In this document: in pieces, positions 8,365 through 16,729 of the stretch
Position numbering within the stretch: the stretch's first letter is position 1
Layout: each line of letters opens with the position of its first letter
NCBI GenBank assembly: GCA_035632095.1
Contig: DASQHM010000110.1
Coordinates: 1 to 26,062, forward strand
DNA length: 26,062 nucleotides
From: DASQHM01 sp035632095
GTDB lineage: Bacteria > Pseudomonadota > Alphaproteobacteria > Ferrovibrionales > Ferrovibrionaceae
Direction of reading: 5' to 3'
Notes under the pieces: generated by a model
The model's input: the letters and a program-made list of their open reading frames with translations, nothing else
What the model was told of the DNA's origin: nothing
Databases searched by the model: none
Program-made: the position numbers and the translations under genes

Positions 8365-11297
8365 TGCTCTCCGCTCCCGCCGCTCGACCATTCCTTGACC
8401 CGCGCGAGATGATCGTAGTCGCCGAAGCGCCCAATGAACTGCGGCCGCGGCCGCGAGCGAAACGGCGTTTCGACGCGATCAAAGGCCTCGACCAGGCGCT
8501 TCAATCCGGCAATCGCGCGCGCCGCCAATTCGTTCGGGTCGGTTTTTTCGAGGACCCTGTATTCGCCCGGCGCCGCGCCGCCGCGCAACCGAACGTAGGC
8601 AAGCTCGCCGATGGGAGCGGCGGGAATGCCGCGAAAGCCGCCGGCGATGGCGATGGCCGCTTCGAGCGGCAATTGCGGCGTGAGGCCGCTTGCCACTTGC
8701 GCCTCGCTCGGCGGCGCGCCGGTCTTGTAGTCGAGGATGGCGAGCTTGCCGTGCGGCAGGAGGTCGATCCGGTCCGCCTTGGCGGTCAGCACAAACCTTC
8801 CGCCGCTCGCGGCAAAATCGATTTGCCCCCGGTCCTCGATCAGCAGCGGCCGGACGCCGCGCCGGCGGCGTTCGCGTTCGAGTTCGATGAACCAGGCGGC
8901 GGCGTCGAGAAACCGCGGCCACCAGAACGCGCGCACGCTCGGCCGCTTCAACGCGTCGCCGAAGGCCGCGCGGGCAATGTCATGCAGTTTGGCCTCCGCG
9001 TCCGCCGGGAGCGCGTCGGGAAATGCCCGCACGAAGCCCTCCATGGCCTCGTGCACGAACGTGCCCCGTTCGGCGGCGCCCGGATCGGCATCGAGCGGGT
9101 CGAGCGGCTCCAGCTTCAGCACATGCCGCGCATAGATCGCGTAAGGATCGCGGATCCAAGTCTCGATCTGCGTGACCGACAATTTGCGCGGCCGTGCCGA
9201 CACCGGCGGCCGGGGTTCCGGCGGCTTTCCGCGCGCGACCCGGTCCGGCCGATCGAGCCGTCGTTGCCATGCGCGGAGCGCATCGCCACGCAAGGTCATG
9301 AGCGTCAGGCCGTTGGCGTCGAGCAGCGCCTTGAACCGCAGCAGCCAGCGCGACGGCACGGTCGGCGTACCCTCGATCTTTTCCGCCCGCGTGAAGACGA
9401 CGTTTGCCGCCGCGGCGGCCTGCTGGAAATCATGCGCCGCCAGGCCGATGCGCCGCTCGAGCGACGGCAAGCCGAATTGCTGGCGCATGGGCCGGCTGAG
9501 CCAGGGATCGGCGCCGGCATCCGGCGGCCAGCTCCCTTCGTTCAGGCCGCCGAGGATCAGCACATCCGCCTGCTGCAGTCGCGCTTCGAGCGGACCCCAG
9601 ATGGCGAGCCGCGGATGGGCGCCGAAGCGCGGCCTAACGCTTCGCCCCTCCAAGAGAGCATCGAGCAGGCCGGGCCAGCTCGCCCCCGCGATCGGCTCGG
9701 CGCCGAGCGCCGCGTCATTGACCTCGGTAACGAAATTCGCCGCCGCCTCGCCTGCCTCGCCGGACCAGAGTGCGGTCTGGCCGGTCTCGTTTGTCAGCCA
9801 TTCGGCGAAGGCGACATGGGCGGCGAGCATGTCGGCGATGGCAATCGACTTCGCCGCGAAACGCTCGCACGCCGTCTTGGCTTGGGCTTCGATTTGCCTG
9901 AGCCAAGCCACGAGCTCGTCGCCGCGCTTGGCTCCGCCGAGGACATCGAGCAAGCCCGAGAATCCCGGAGGCGGCCGCGGTCCACGAAGAAACTTGCGGT
10001 CAAGGCGCCGAACCAGGCGCCGGAACGCGTCTCGCGCCTGGCCGCCCGCGGCGAGCGGATGCTTCAAGGCCGCAAGCAGCGCTACGGGCGCCAACTCGCT
10101 CGCCAGCATGACGGCGGTCAATCGCAGGAAGGTTCCGGGCGGCGTTTCGCCGAGCGGTATGCCGGCGGAATCGTCCACCTCCACTTGCCAGCGGCGAAGT
10201 TCGGCGGCGACGCGCCGCGCCAGGTCGCGGTCGGCCGTCACCAGGGCAGCGGTGCGGAGCGGCGTTTCCAGCGCTTCGCGCATCAGCAAGGCAATGACCG
10301 TCGCTTCCTCGCGCGGCCCGGCCGCATCGATGCGCGTCATGCCGGCGATTGCCGATGCATCGACCCGCTCGGCGCCGGACCAGGTTTCGGTCGTCGCCGC
10401 AGGCCGCAAAGCCTGGCGCAGAAAGTCGACGCGCGCCGCGGCGGCGTGCGCGATGCCGGGCTCGAGCCACAACGCCACTTCGGACCGATCAACGCCGAGA
10501 CGCGCAAGCAATTGCTTCATGCCGGCTTGCGGGTGCGTCGGATCGGAATCGAGCGCGGCCCAACTTTCTGCATCCAGATCCGTATCGAAGCCCGGCAGCA
10601 CCACCGCGCCCTGCTGCAGATAAGCCACGACACGCATCAAATCGGCACTTGCCGGCACGCTGCCGGTCGAACCCGCCACATAGACCGGATGCGCCGGTTC
10701 GGTTTCGGACCATCGCCTGGCCAAAGCGGCCATCAGACGATTGCGCCGGTCGGCTGGGTCGATCGCGGCCTCCTCCGCCAAGACCTTCGGCCAGTTCTCG
10801 GTGACGATTTTGAGGAATTCGAGCGTGATCTGCCAATGGGACGCAAATTCCGCAGGCGCCAATCCGGCCAAGCGGTCGAAACCGACCTGCTCGGTCTGCA
10901 CCTGATCGATCAGTCGGCCGAGCTCGGCGGCGAGACGGGTCGCCTGTCCGGCATCGCCAATGCCGGAACGAAGCACGAGGCGGGCGAGCAGCAGCCGGCG
11001 ACGCAACTCGGAAATCGCCGGCGGCAGATCGAGTTGATCCGCCGCAACCAGGGTGAGTTCATCCTCGTCGACGTCGCCGAGCGGCCGCAACGAAGGCAGC
11101 AGCAAGGGTCGCCCGTCGCTTTGCCGGAGCAGCGCTTCCCTGAGGGCGCGAACCGCGCGCCGCGTCGGCAGCAGCACCGTGACGCGGCTGAACGCCATCG
11201 GATCGTCGCCGTGACGCCGCAGCAATCCCGATGCGAACGCGTCGGCGAAAGGCGTCCCGGTCGCAATGGTGTAGACGTTCGGCCGCGCGCGGCTCAT
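8361..11297 (-). CDS. addB: Double-strand break repair protein AddB
   Basis: 978 residues, partner of AddA in DNA-end resection. It carries an inactive UvrD-like helicase fold and a second RecB-type nuclease. Visible marks are VTVLLPTRRAVRALREAL near the N-terminus, LILGGLNEGSWPPDAGADPW in the middle, and the C-terminal nuclease with GTFVHEAMEGF and DYKTG (D856, K858). I see no clear four-cysteine iron-sulfur arrangement of the Bacillus AddB kind. The start at 11297 is an ATG overlapping the murU TGA; longer readings up to 11363 lie wholly inside murU. addB and addA themselves overlap by four bases, which fits a stoichiometric complex. Confidence 0.95.
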   Translation of the reverse strand: MSRARPNVYTIATGTPFADAFASGLLRRHGDDPMAFSRVTVLLPTRRAVRALREALLRQSDGRPLLLPSLRPLGDVDEDELTLVAADQLDLPPAISELRRRLLLARLVLRSGIGDAGQATRLAAELGRLIDQVQTEQVGFDRLAGLAPAEFASHWQITLEFLKIVTENWPKVLAEEAAIDPADRRNRLMAALARRWSETEPAHPVYVAGSTGSVPASADLMRVVAYLQQGAVVLPGFDTDLDAESWAALDSDPTHPQAGMKQLLARLGVDRSEVALWLEPGIAHAAAARVDFLRQALRPAATTETWSGAERVDASAIAGMTRIDAAGPREEATVIALLMREALETPLRTAALVTADRDLARRVAAELRRWQVEVDDSAGIPLGETPPGTFLRLTAVMLASELAPVALLAALKHPLAAGGQARDAFRRLVRRLDRKFLRGPRPPPGFSGLLDVLGGAKRGDELVAWLRQIEAQAKTACERFAAKSIAIADMLAAHVAFAEWLTNETGQTALWSGEAGEAAANFVTEVNDAALGAEPIAGASWPGLLDALLEGRSVRPRFGAHPRLAIWGPLEARLQQADVLILGGLNEGSWPPDAGADPWLSRPMRQQFGLPSLERRIGLAAHDFQQAAAAANVVFTRAEKIEGTPTVPSRWLLRFKALLDANGLTLMTLRGDALRAWQRRLDRPDRVARGKPPEPRPPVSARPRKLSVTQIETWIRDPYAIYARHVLKLEPLDPLDADPGAAERGTFVHEAMEGFVRAFPDALPADAEAKLHDIARAAFGDALKRPSVRAFWWPRFLDAAAWFIELERERRRRGVRPLLIEDRGQIDFAASGGRFVLTAKADRIDLLPHGKLAILDYKTGAPPSEAQVASGLTPQLPLEAAIAIAGGFRGIPAAPIGELAYVRLRGGAAPGEYRVLEKTDPNELAARAIAGLKRLVEAFDRVETPFRSRPRPQFIGRFGDYDHLARVKEWSSGGSGEQ

Positions 11298-12016
11298 CGG
11301 CGGGGCGGCTTGAGCACGGCCTCCGCCGCGCGCAGGCCAGCGGGCGATCCAATGTCCATCCAATCGCCCTCATGGCGCAGGCCGAACAGGCGCCCGGCTT
11401 CCGTGGCGCGGTCATAGAGCCGGTTCAGCGAGAAGGATCCGGTGTCGCCGCGGTCGAACAGCCGCGGATGCAACAATTGCACGCCGGTGAACACGAACGG
11501 CGCCACCACGCCTTCGGGCCGGCGCGTCAATCGGCCTTTCGCATCCATGACGAAATCGCCGATACCGCTATAGCCGACCGCCGACACGGTCGGATGCACC
11601 AGCAGAAGCGCATCCATTTCGGAATCGGACCAGCGCTCGGCAAGCTCCGTCAGCGAATTCTTGAACGCGTCCCGCCAGACAATGTCGCAATTCACCACGT
11701 AGAACGGATCGGCGCCGAGCAAGGGCAACGCCTTCTTCACGCCACCGCCGGTCTCCAGCAGCTGATCCGTTTCGTCGGAGATGACGATGCGCGGCGATTT
11801 GCGGCGTGCCAGATACTGTTTCAGGCTATTGGCCTTGTAGTGGACATTAACCACCACCGTGCCGATGCCGACGTCCTGCAAGCGATCCAAGGCGTAGTCG
11901 ATCAAAGGCCGCCCGCCCACGTCGACCAGCGCCTTCGGCCGGTCGAGCGTCAGCGGGCGAAGCCGCAGGCCGAGGCCGGCGGCCAGCACCATGGCGCATT
12001 TGGGCGAACAAGACAT
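11294..12016 (-). CDS. murU: Sugar-1-phosphate nucleotidyltransferase, probable MurNAc-1-P uridylyltransferase
   Basis: 240 residues, single-domain pyrophosphorylase fold. The signature LAAGLGLRLRPLTLDRPKAL covers 11-30, followed by ETGGGV (88-93), the metal-binding NCD (109-111) and WMDIGSP (219-225). The short length without a hexapeptide acetyltransferase tail separates it from GlmU and most GDP-mannose enzymes. In Pseudomonas MurU converts MurNAc-1-phosphate to UDP-MurNAc during cell-wall recycling. Placement directly after an AmgK-like kinase (45-base gap) supports that role here, though the substrate is inferred. The ATG at 12016 has GGAG about ten bases upstream; residue 9 (a second ATG) is an alternative start. 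Its stop overlaps the addB start. Confidence 0.82.
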   Translation of the reverse strand: MSCSPKCAMVLAAGLGLRLRPLTLDRPKALVDVGGRPLIDYALDRLQDVGIGTVVVNVHYKANSLKQYLARRKSPRIVISDETDQLLETGGGVKKALPLLGADPFYVVNCDIVWRDAFKNSLTELAERWSDSEMDALLLVHPTVSAVGYSGIGDFVMDAKGRLTRRPEGVVAPFVFTGVQLLHPRLFDRGDTGSFSLNRLYDRATEAGRLFGLRHEGDWMDIGSPAGLRAAEAVLKPPRR

Positions 12017-12061
12017 GAGCGAACGACTCCGTAGCGCGCCGCCTCGGCGGCCGCGGCAAGA

Positions 12062-13084
12062 TTACCCGCCCGCGTCGCGGAACGCTGCCGGAATCCGCCG
12101 CTCGGATGTTACGAATTGTCGAAACCAGGCCGCCACCGGCGCGAGCGCCGGATCGCCGAGGCGGCGTTCGAACAGACGCCAGATTCGCGGCAGGTGCGCA
12201 AGATAGCCGCGCTTACCCTCTGCGGACGCCAAGCGCGCGAAGACCGCCATGATGCGGCACTGGCGCACCGCGCCGAGCACCGCCGCCGAGGCGGCGAAGG
12301 CGCGCGGGTCGAGCGCCGGAAACGCAGCCAGGTAATGCGCCATCAAGCCCGGCGCGCAAGCGTCGGTATCGAGGCGCGAATCCTCCAGCACGGAGACCAG
12401 GTCATAGGTCACGGGCCCGAGACCGGCGTCCTGCACGTCGAGCAGGCCCGTGGCCCGCACGCCGCCGCGTCCATCGAGCCGCATCAGATTGCCGAGGTGG
12501 TAGTCGCGCAACAGCAACGACTGGGGCACCGCCTCCGCCGCGGGAAGCACCGCGCGCCACGCGTCCGCAAAGGCGTCGCGGATTCTTCCGTCCGGCGCGG
12601 CACCGAGCGCGGCCGGGAGATACGTGTCGAGAAAAAGCGTCAACTGCGACAGGAATAGTGCTGAATCGAACCGCGGCAGATCGGCGAGGTCCGCGCGCCC
12701 TGAATCGAACCGGCGGTGCAATTCGATCAGGACATCGACCGCCGCCCGGCAATGGGGGGCGGGATCGGCGCCGGCCGCGACCAGACGTCCAAGGCATACA
12801 TCACCGAAATCCTCCACCAAGACCAATCCGGCGGCGGCGTCGACGGCGTAGACCTCGGGCGCGCTCAAGCCGCATTGTCGCAGGAGGGCCGCTATGCGCA
12901 CGAACGCGGGCACATCGGCGGCGTGCGGCGCGGACGCGATCAGCACGGCGCTGCCGGGCCGGCTTGCGTCGCGGCGCCGCAAGCGTTCGAATTGGCGCTG
13001 CGACGCATCGCCAGCGATGACGGTCGCGTCGGCGTTGGCCCAGCCGTGCGACGCCAGGAATGCGGTGCGGTCCGCCGCGGCCAT
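12062..13084 (-). CDS. amgK: Aminoglycoside-phosphotransferase-fold sugar kinase, probable AmgK (MurNAc/GlcNAc anomeric kinase)
   Basis: 340 residues. The N-lobe has GDASQRQFERL (25-35) in place of a glycine-rich loop, a known feature of this family, and VLVEDFGD (88-95) is the hinge. The C-lobe catalytic loop LRDYHLGNLM is at 192-201 (D194, N199), where leucine replaces the histidine of the usual HRD. The metal-binding DVQDA segment is at 216-220. AmgK phosphorylates C1 of MurNAc or GlcNAc, feeding MurU. The start at 13084 is an ATG sharing one base with the nagA stop (TGATG). An open frame continues upstream to 13345 but lies antiparallel-free inside nagA and lacks family sequence. Substrate is inferred from family and neighbours. 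Confidence 0.82.
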   Translation of the reverse strand: MAAADRTAFLASHGWANADATVIAGDASQRQFERLRRRDASRPGSAVLIASAPHAADVPAFVRIAALLRQCGLSAPEVYAVDAAAGLVLVEDFGDVCLGRLVAAGADPAPHCRAAVDVLIELHRRFDSGRADLADLPRFDSALFLSQLTLFLDTYLPAALGAAPDGRIRDAFADAWRAVLPAAEAVPQSLLLRDYHLGNLMRLDGRGGVRATGLLDVQDAGLGPVTYDLVSVLEDSRLDTDACAPGLMAHYLAAFPALDPRAFAASAAVLGAVRQCRIMAVFARLASAEGKRGYLAHLPRIWRLFERRLGDPALAPVAAWFRQFVTSERRIPAAFRDAGG

Positions 13085-14247
13085 CACGGCAGGGCGCCGT
13101 GGACCACGAAGCCGTCCCTGAGCGTGGCCGTGAGCTTCAAATTCTTGTCGAGCACGATCAGATCGGCATGGTGGCCCGGCGCGATGCGGCCGAAGCGGCC
13201 GCGCAAGCCCAGGAAGTCCGCCACGTCGCCGGATGCCATGCGGAGCGCTTCGTCGACCGGCAGCGCCAAGCGCCGCACGCAATATCGCACCGCTTCGAGC
13301 AATGCTATGGCCGAGCCCGCCAGCACGCCTTCCGACGTGACGCAACGGCCGTGTTCGGTGCGTATGGGCCGCCCGTCCAGCATGAATGCCGGCAGATGGC
13401 CGCCGACCGGCGGCATGGCGTCGGAGACCAGCAACAGCTTGCCCGGCGGCTTGGCGCGGAGCGCAATCCGCATTAGATCGTCATGCACGTGATGGCCGTC
13501 CGCGATGATGCTGCACCATGCGCCGTCGTCGCTGAGCGCCGCGCCGGTCACGCCGGGCGTGCGCGCGGTCATGGGCGCCATGGCGTTGAAGAGATGCGTG
13601 AAGAGCGAGAGCCCTTCGCCGCGCGCTCTCGCCATGTCCGCATCGCCCGCCTCGCTGTGTCCGGCCGCGACCTTGACGCCGCGCTTCACCAGGCTCGCGA
13701 TAAATCCGGCGGGCACTTGCTCCGGCGCCAAGGTCACCAGAACCGAGCCGCCCGGCATGGGTTCGAACAGCTCATTCATCGCTGCGGCCGGTTCGCGCAT
13801 GAATGCCGGCTGGTGCACGCCCTTGCGCGCTGGATTGAGAAACGGACCTTCGAAATGGATGCCGAGCGCGCCCGATGCCGGATTGCCGAGCGCCTCGCGC
13901 GCCGCATCGCGTCCGGCGCGCATCGTCTCGAACGTCGTCGTGATCAGGGTTGGCAGGAAGCGCGTGGTGCCGAAGCGCGCATGGGCCGCTCCCATGCGAA
14001 CGATGCTCGCCACGTTGGGCGCATCGTTGAACAGCGCATCGCCGCCGCCGTTGACCTGCAGATCGATCAGGCCCGGCGCCACGAGAAGGCCCTTGAGGTC
14101 CTGGCGCTCGGCAAGAGCGGGAATGGCGCCGCGGGTCACCACATCGAGAATCCGTCCGCCGCGAACCAGAATGGAATGACCTTCCAGCGTCGCATCGCCG
14201 GTCATGATGCGCGCATCCATCAAGGCGAGGATCGGCTGATCGGTCAT
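13084..14247 (-). CDS. nagA: N-acetylglucosamine-6-phosphate deacetylase
   Basis: 387 residues, an amidohydrolase-superfamily barrel. It removes acetate from GlcNAc-6-phosphate to give GlcN-6-phosphate, linking wall or chitin sugars to glycolysis and UDP-GlcNAc. Metal and catalytic residues are all visible and nearly co-linear with the E. coli enzyme: E133 in HFEGPFLNP, H197 in AAGHSEA, H218 in FTHLFNAM, and D276 in LVSDAMPPVGG. The N-terminal PGLIDLQVNGGG motif is at 59-69. The start at 14247 overlaps the upstream kinase's stop by four bases; a reading from 14337 would run back into that kinase. Paired with the kinase, it forms a two-step GlcNAc to GlcN-6-P route. Confidence 0.95.
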   Translation of the reverse strand: MTDQPILALMDARIMTGDATLEGHSILVRGGRILDVVTRGAIPALAERQDLKGLLVAPGLIDLQVNGGGDALFNDAPNVASIVRMGAAHARFGTTRFLPTLITTTFETMRAGRDAAREALGNPASGALGIHFEGPFLNPARKGVHQPAFMREPAAAMNELFEPMPGGSVLVTLAPEQVPAGFIASLVKRGVKVAAGHSEAGDADMARARGEGLSLFTHLFNAMAPMTARTPGVTGAALSDDGAWCSIIADGHHVHDDLMRIALRAKPPGKLLLVSDAMPPVGGHLPAFMLDGRPIRTEHGRCVTSEGVLAGSAIALLEAVRYCVRRLALPVDEALRMASGDVADFLGLRGRFGRIAPGHHADLIVLDKNLKLTATLRDGFVVHGALP

Positions 14248-15116
14248 GCCGCCGTTGTCCTGATCATGCGAAGCGCTCCGTCCAGCGCGTTTCCTTTCGG
14301 GGGTACCAGACGCGACCGGGTTGCCGCATCGAGCCACGGCAGGATCGGACCGGCAAGACCGCCAACGATCGCAACCGGAATCCCGCCCGATCCCGCCGTC
14401 GCCTGCACCAGCCGGGAGATCTGCGCCCCCGCCGCATACATGATGCCGAGCGCCGCATGATCGCCGGCGGCGGCGTGCTGCAGCACGAGCGGCGCCAGTG
14501 CCGCATAGTCGGCGGGCTCGGCGCGGCCGGCCCAGACGACGGCAGCCGAGCGGCCGCCGCCGATCTGCGCCAAGACCGCATCGCCAAGGGCGCTTCGATC
14601 GCCAAGCCCGTCGGCAGCGGCGGCCGCATTGCGGACCGCTTCGAATCCGATCCAGGCGCCGCTACCGCCGTCGCCAATGGGAAATCCCCAGCCGCCGACC
14701 TCCCGGCCTGTACGACCGTCCCAGACATGGCCGACGGAGCCGGTGCCAACAATGACCACGGCGCCGGGCGCTCCGGCATGGGCGCCGAGGCATGCGGCGT
14801 GAGCGTCGGACTCGAGCACCAAGCGCGCGAAGGGCGACGGCTCGCCGAGGAAAGCCGTGCGCGCCTCGTCCACCCATGCGCCGGCCATGCCGAGGCCGGC
14901 CTCGATTTGCGCCAGCGCGCTGTCCTGCAATCCGGCTTCGGCCAGGGCGCCGCGCATGGCCGCCGACACGGCTTGCCATGCGGTGCGCGCCCCGAGCCGT
15001 AGATTGCCGGGGCCCGCCTCGCCTGCGCCGAGCACGCGGCCCGCGGAATCTTCCAGGCGCGCGCGCGTGACGCTGCCGCCCCCATCCACGCCGAGATAAA
15101 GACGCGTCGGCGCCAT
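14244..15116 (-). CDS. BadF/BcrA-type N-acetylglucosamine kinase
   Basis: 290 residues, an ASKHA-fold (actin-like) sugar kinase. The phosphate-1 loop is GVDGGGSVTRARL (9-21), the probable catalytic aspartate is D104 in ESDAHAACLGAH, the phosphate-2 loop VIVGTGS is at 121-127, and GGWGFPIGDGGSGAWIG (141-157) is the adenosine-side signature. Members of this family phosphorylate GlcNAc or glucosamine at C6; direct overlap with nagA makes GlcNAc the likely substrate. The ATG at 15116 lies four bases after the tsaE stop, implying coupled translation. It is a different fold family from the ROK-type NagK of E. coli, so I give no symbol. Substrate is inferred. Confidence 0.87.
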   Translation of the reverse strand: MAPTRLYLGVDGGGSVTRARLEDSAGRVLGAGEAGPGNLRLGARTAWQAVSAAMRGALAEAGLQDSALAQIEAGLGMAGAWVDEARTAFLGEPSPFARLVLESDAHAACLGAHAGAPGAVVIVGTGSVGHVWDGRTGREVGGWGFPIGDGGSGAWIGFEAVRNAAAAADGLGDRSALGDAVLAQIGGGRSAAVVWAGRAEPADYAALAPLVLQHAAAGDHAALGIMYAAGAQISRLVQATAGSGGIPVAIVGGLAGPILPWLDAATRSRLVPPKGNALDGALRMIRTTAA

Positions 15117-15120
15117 CGGC

Positions 15121-15594
15121 CTAGATCTTGGCCAGGCGGCGGGCCCAATCGCCGTGGCCCTGCAATGCCGCGCGCCGATGTCCGCTTTCTGCGCCTTCGC
15201 TCAAAAGCACGTCGAGCCGGTCGTGGGGCAACAGCGCCGCCATGCGTGCGGGCCATTCGATCAGGCTGATACCCTCGGCAAACGCTTCTTCGATGCCGAG
15301 TTCGTACACTTCGTCGGCGCGGGCGAGCCGGTACAGGTCGAAATGCCATATGGTGCCGCGCGGGCATGAGTAGGTCTGCACCAGGGTGAAGGTCGGACTC
15401 GGGACTTCGACCGGACCGTTGCAGAGGAACGTGATCACGCCGCGTGCGAATGTGGTCTTGCCGCTGCCGAGTTCGCCGTCGAGCGTCACCACGTCGCCGC
15501 GCCGGGTCTGCGCCGCCACGCGAGCGGCAAGCGCGGAGGTCGCCGCCACGTCGGGCAGGTCGAACACGCGCGCGTCGATGGCTTCCGCGCCCAT
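15121..15594 (-). CDS. tsaE: tRNA t6A37 threonylcarbamoyladenosine biosynthesis ATPase TsaE
   Basis: 157 residues from the ATG at 15594, the usual size. TsaE is the P-loop ATPase that drives the TsaB-TsaD complex making t6A at position 37 of ANN-decoding tRNAs. Walker A GELGSGKTT is at 40-48, followed by SPTFTL (66-71), HFDLYRL (84-90) and EWP (113-115), all family hallmarks. The start is uncertain: in-frame ATGs also occur at 15621 and 15660, and none has a convincing ribosome-binding site. The open frame runs on to 16677 but overlaps the plus-strand reductase and has no TsaE sequence. First gene of the long minus-strand run. Confidence 0.93.
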   Translation of the reverse strand: MGAEAIDARVFDLPDVAATSALAARVAAQTRRGDVVTLDGELGSGKTTFARGVITFLCNGPVEVPSPTFTLVQTYSCPRGTIWHFDLYRLARADEVYELGIEEAFAEGISLIEWPARMAALLPHDRLDVLLSEGAESGHRRAALQGHGDWARRLAKI

Positions 15595-15635
15595 GCCCCG
15601 CTTGTAGCCCGAGCCGATCATCGCCGCAACGAGTG

Positions 15636-15665
15636 TTGACTTGCGCGCCTGCTTGGCCATGTTAG
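15636..15665 (+). promoter_or_regulatory. Weak promoter candidate for the reductase
   Basis: TTGACT at 15636-15641 is followed after 18 bases by TGTTAG at 15660-15665, about 31 bases before the reductase ATG. The -35 box is good but the -10 box matches only half of the consensus. The divergent gap between tsaE and the reductase must hold promoters for both directions. I could not identify one for the tsaE operon. Confidence 0.22.
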
Positions 15666-15696
15666 CTGCGAGCGTGAAGGCAAGCCAAAGGCTCCG

Positions 15697-16716
15697 ATGT
15701 CCCAGTCCGCAAGCGCCACCGATATCGCCGTCATCGGCGCCGGACCCGTGGGTCTGTTCGCGGTCTTCGAGGCGGGCATGCTGGACATGCGCTGCACGGT
15801 GATCGACGCGCTCGACATGAGCGGCGGGCAATGTGCCGCACTCTATCCGGAAAAGCCGATCTACGACATTCCCGCCCATCCGCGCATCGAGGCGCAGGAG
15901 TTGATCGCCAAGCTCGAGGCGCAGGCGGCACCCTTCCACCCTTCCTACATTTTGGGTCAGCAGGTGGTGTCGCTCGAAACCGCACCGAACGGCGGGTTCA
16001 CGCTGCTCACATCGGGCGGCCTCCACGTCGAGGCGAAAGCCGTAGTGATCGCGGCGGGATGCGGTGCATTTGGTCCCAACCGGCCGCCGCTGGCGCGGCT
16101 GGAGGAATTCGAGGGCAAAAGCGTGTTCTACCTGGTGCGGCGGCGCGAGGATTTTCGGAGCAAGCGTGTGGTCATCGCCGGCGGCGGCGATTCGGCGGTG
16201 GATTGGGCGCTGTCTTTGTCCGAGGTCGCGCGAACGGTGATGGTGGTGCATCGGCGGCCCAAGTTCCGGGCGGCGCCGGAAAGCGAGAAGCGCCTGCACG
16301 AGCTTGTGCGCGCCGGACGCATCGAGTTGGTCGTCCCCTACCAACTCGACGGTTTGGAGGGCGCGGGCGGTGCGTTGACGGCCGTGATCGTCAAGACGCT
16401 CGACGGCGCGCCGCGGCGGCTCGAAGCGGACGTGCTGTTGCCGTTCTACGGACTCGCCATGACACTCGGGCCGATCGCCGATTGGGGCTTGAACCTGGAA
16501 CGCAACCTGATTGCCGTCGACCCTGCGACCTGCCGCACGTCGAGCCCCGGCATTTTCGCCATCGGCGACATCGCCACCTATCCGGGCAAGCTGAAGTTGA
16601 TCCTGACCGGCTTCAGCGAAGCCGCCATGGCGGCGCACGCGATCTATCCGTTGGTGCACCCCGACAAGGCGCTGCACTTCGAATATTCGACGACCAAAGG
16701 CCTGCCGCAGAGCTGA
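15697..16716 (+). CDS. Ferredoxin/flavodoxin-NADP+ reductase, YumC (TrxR-like) type
   Basis: 339 residues, two-Rossmann flavoprotein. FAD binding is at AVIGAGPVGL (11-20), followed by the type-specific SGGQCAALYPEKPIYDIPA (42-60). The NADPH-binding motif is VVIAGGGDSAVDW (158-170), and a C-terminal IFAIGDIA closes the FAD site. It resembles thioredoxin reductase but lacks the redox CxxC: the corresponding region reads AAGCGAFGP with a single cysteine. It is therefore expected to pass electrons between NADPH and ferredoxin or flavodoxin. AAGG lies six bases before the ATG. It is convergent with the DivL-like kinase (13-base gap) and divergent from tsaE, so it is transcribed alone. Confidence 0.92.
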   Translation: MSQSASATDIAVIGAGPVGLFAVFEAGMLDMRCTVIDALDMSGGQCAALYPEKPIYDIPAHPRIEAQELIAKLEAQAAPFHPSYILGQQVVSLETAPNGGFTLLTSGGLHVEAKAVVIAAGCGAFGPNRPPLARLEEFEGKSVFYLVRRREDFRSKRVVIAGGGDSAVDWALSLSEVARTVMVVHRRPKFRAAPESEKRLHELVRAGRIELVVPYQLDGLEGAGGALTAVIVKTLDGAPRRLEADVLLPFYGLAMTLGPIADWGLNLERNLIAVDPATCRTSSPGIFAIGDIATYPGKLKLILTGFSEAAMAAHAIYPLVHPDKALHFEYSTTKGLPQS

Positions 16717-16729
16717 GCGGACCGGCGCC

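Noticed and set aside
8364..11417. A 1017-codon plus-strand open frame opposite addB
   Set aside because: It is the antisense frame of a GC-rich gene; the translation is Arg/Gln/Ala-rich with no recognisable domain, while the minus strand gives clear AddB motifs and overlapping start/stop codons.
12016..12061. Frameshift between amgK and murU suggesting a fused kinase-uridylyltransferase
   Set aside because: Both proteins have complete ends, amgK has its own TAA, and murU has a plausible ATG with GGAG upstream; the gap is normal spacing.
15661..16677. Long upstream extension of the tsaE frame (to 16677)
   Set aside because: The extension is antisense to the reductase and has no homology; the TsaE fold begins near 15594.
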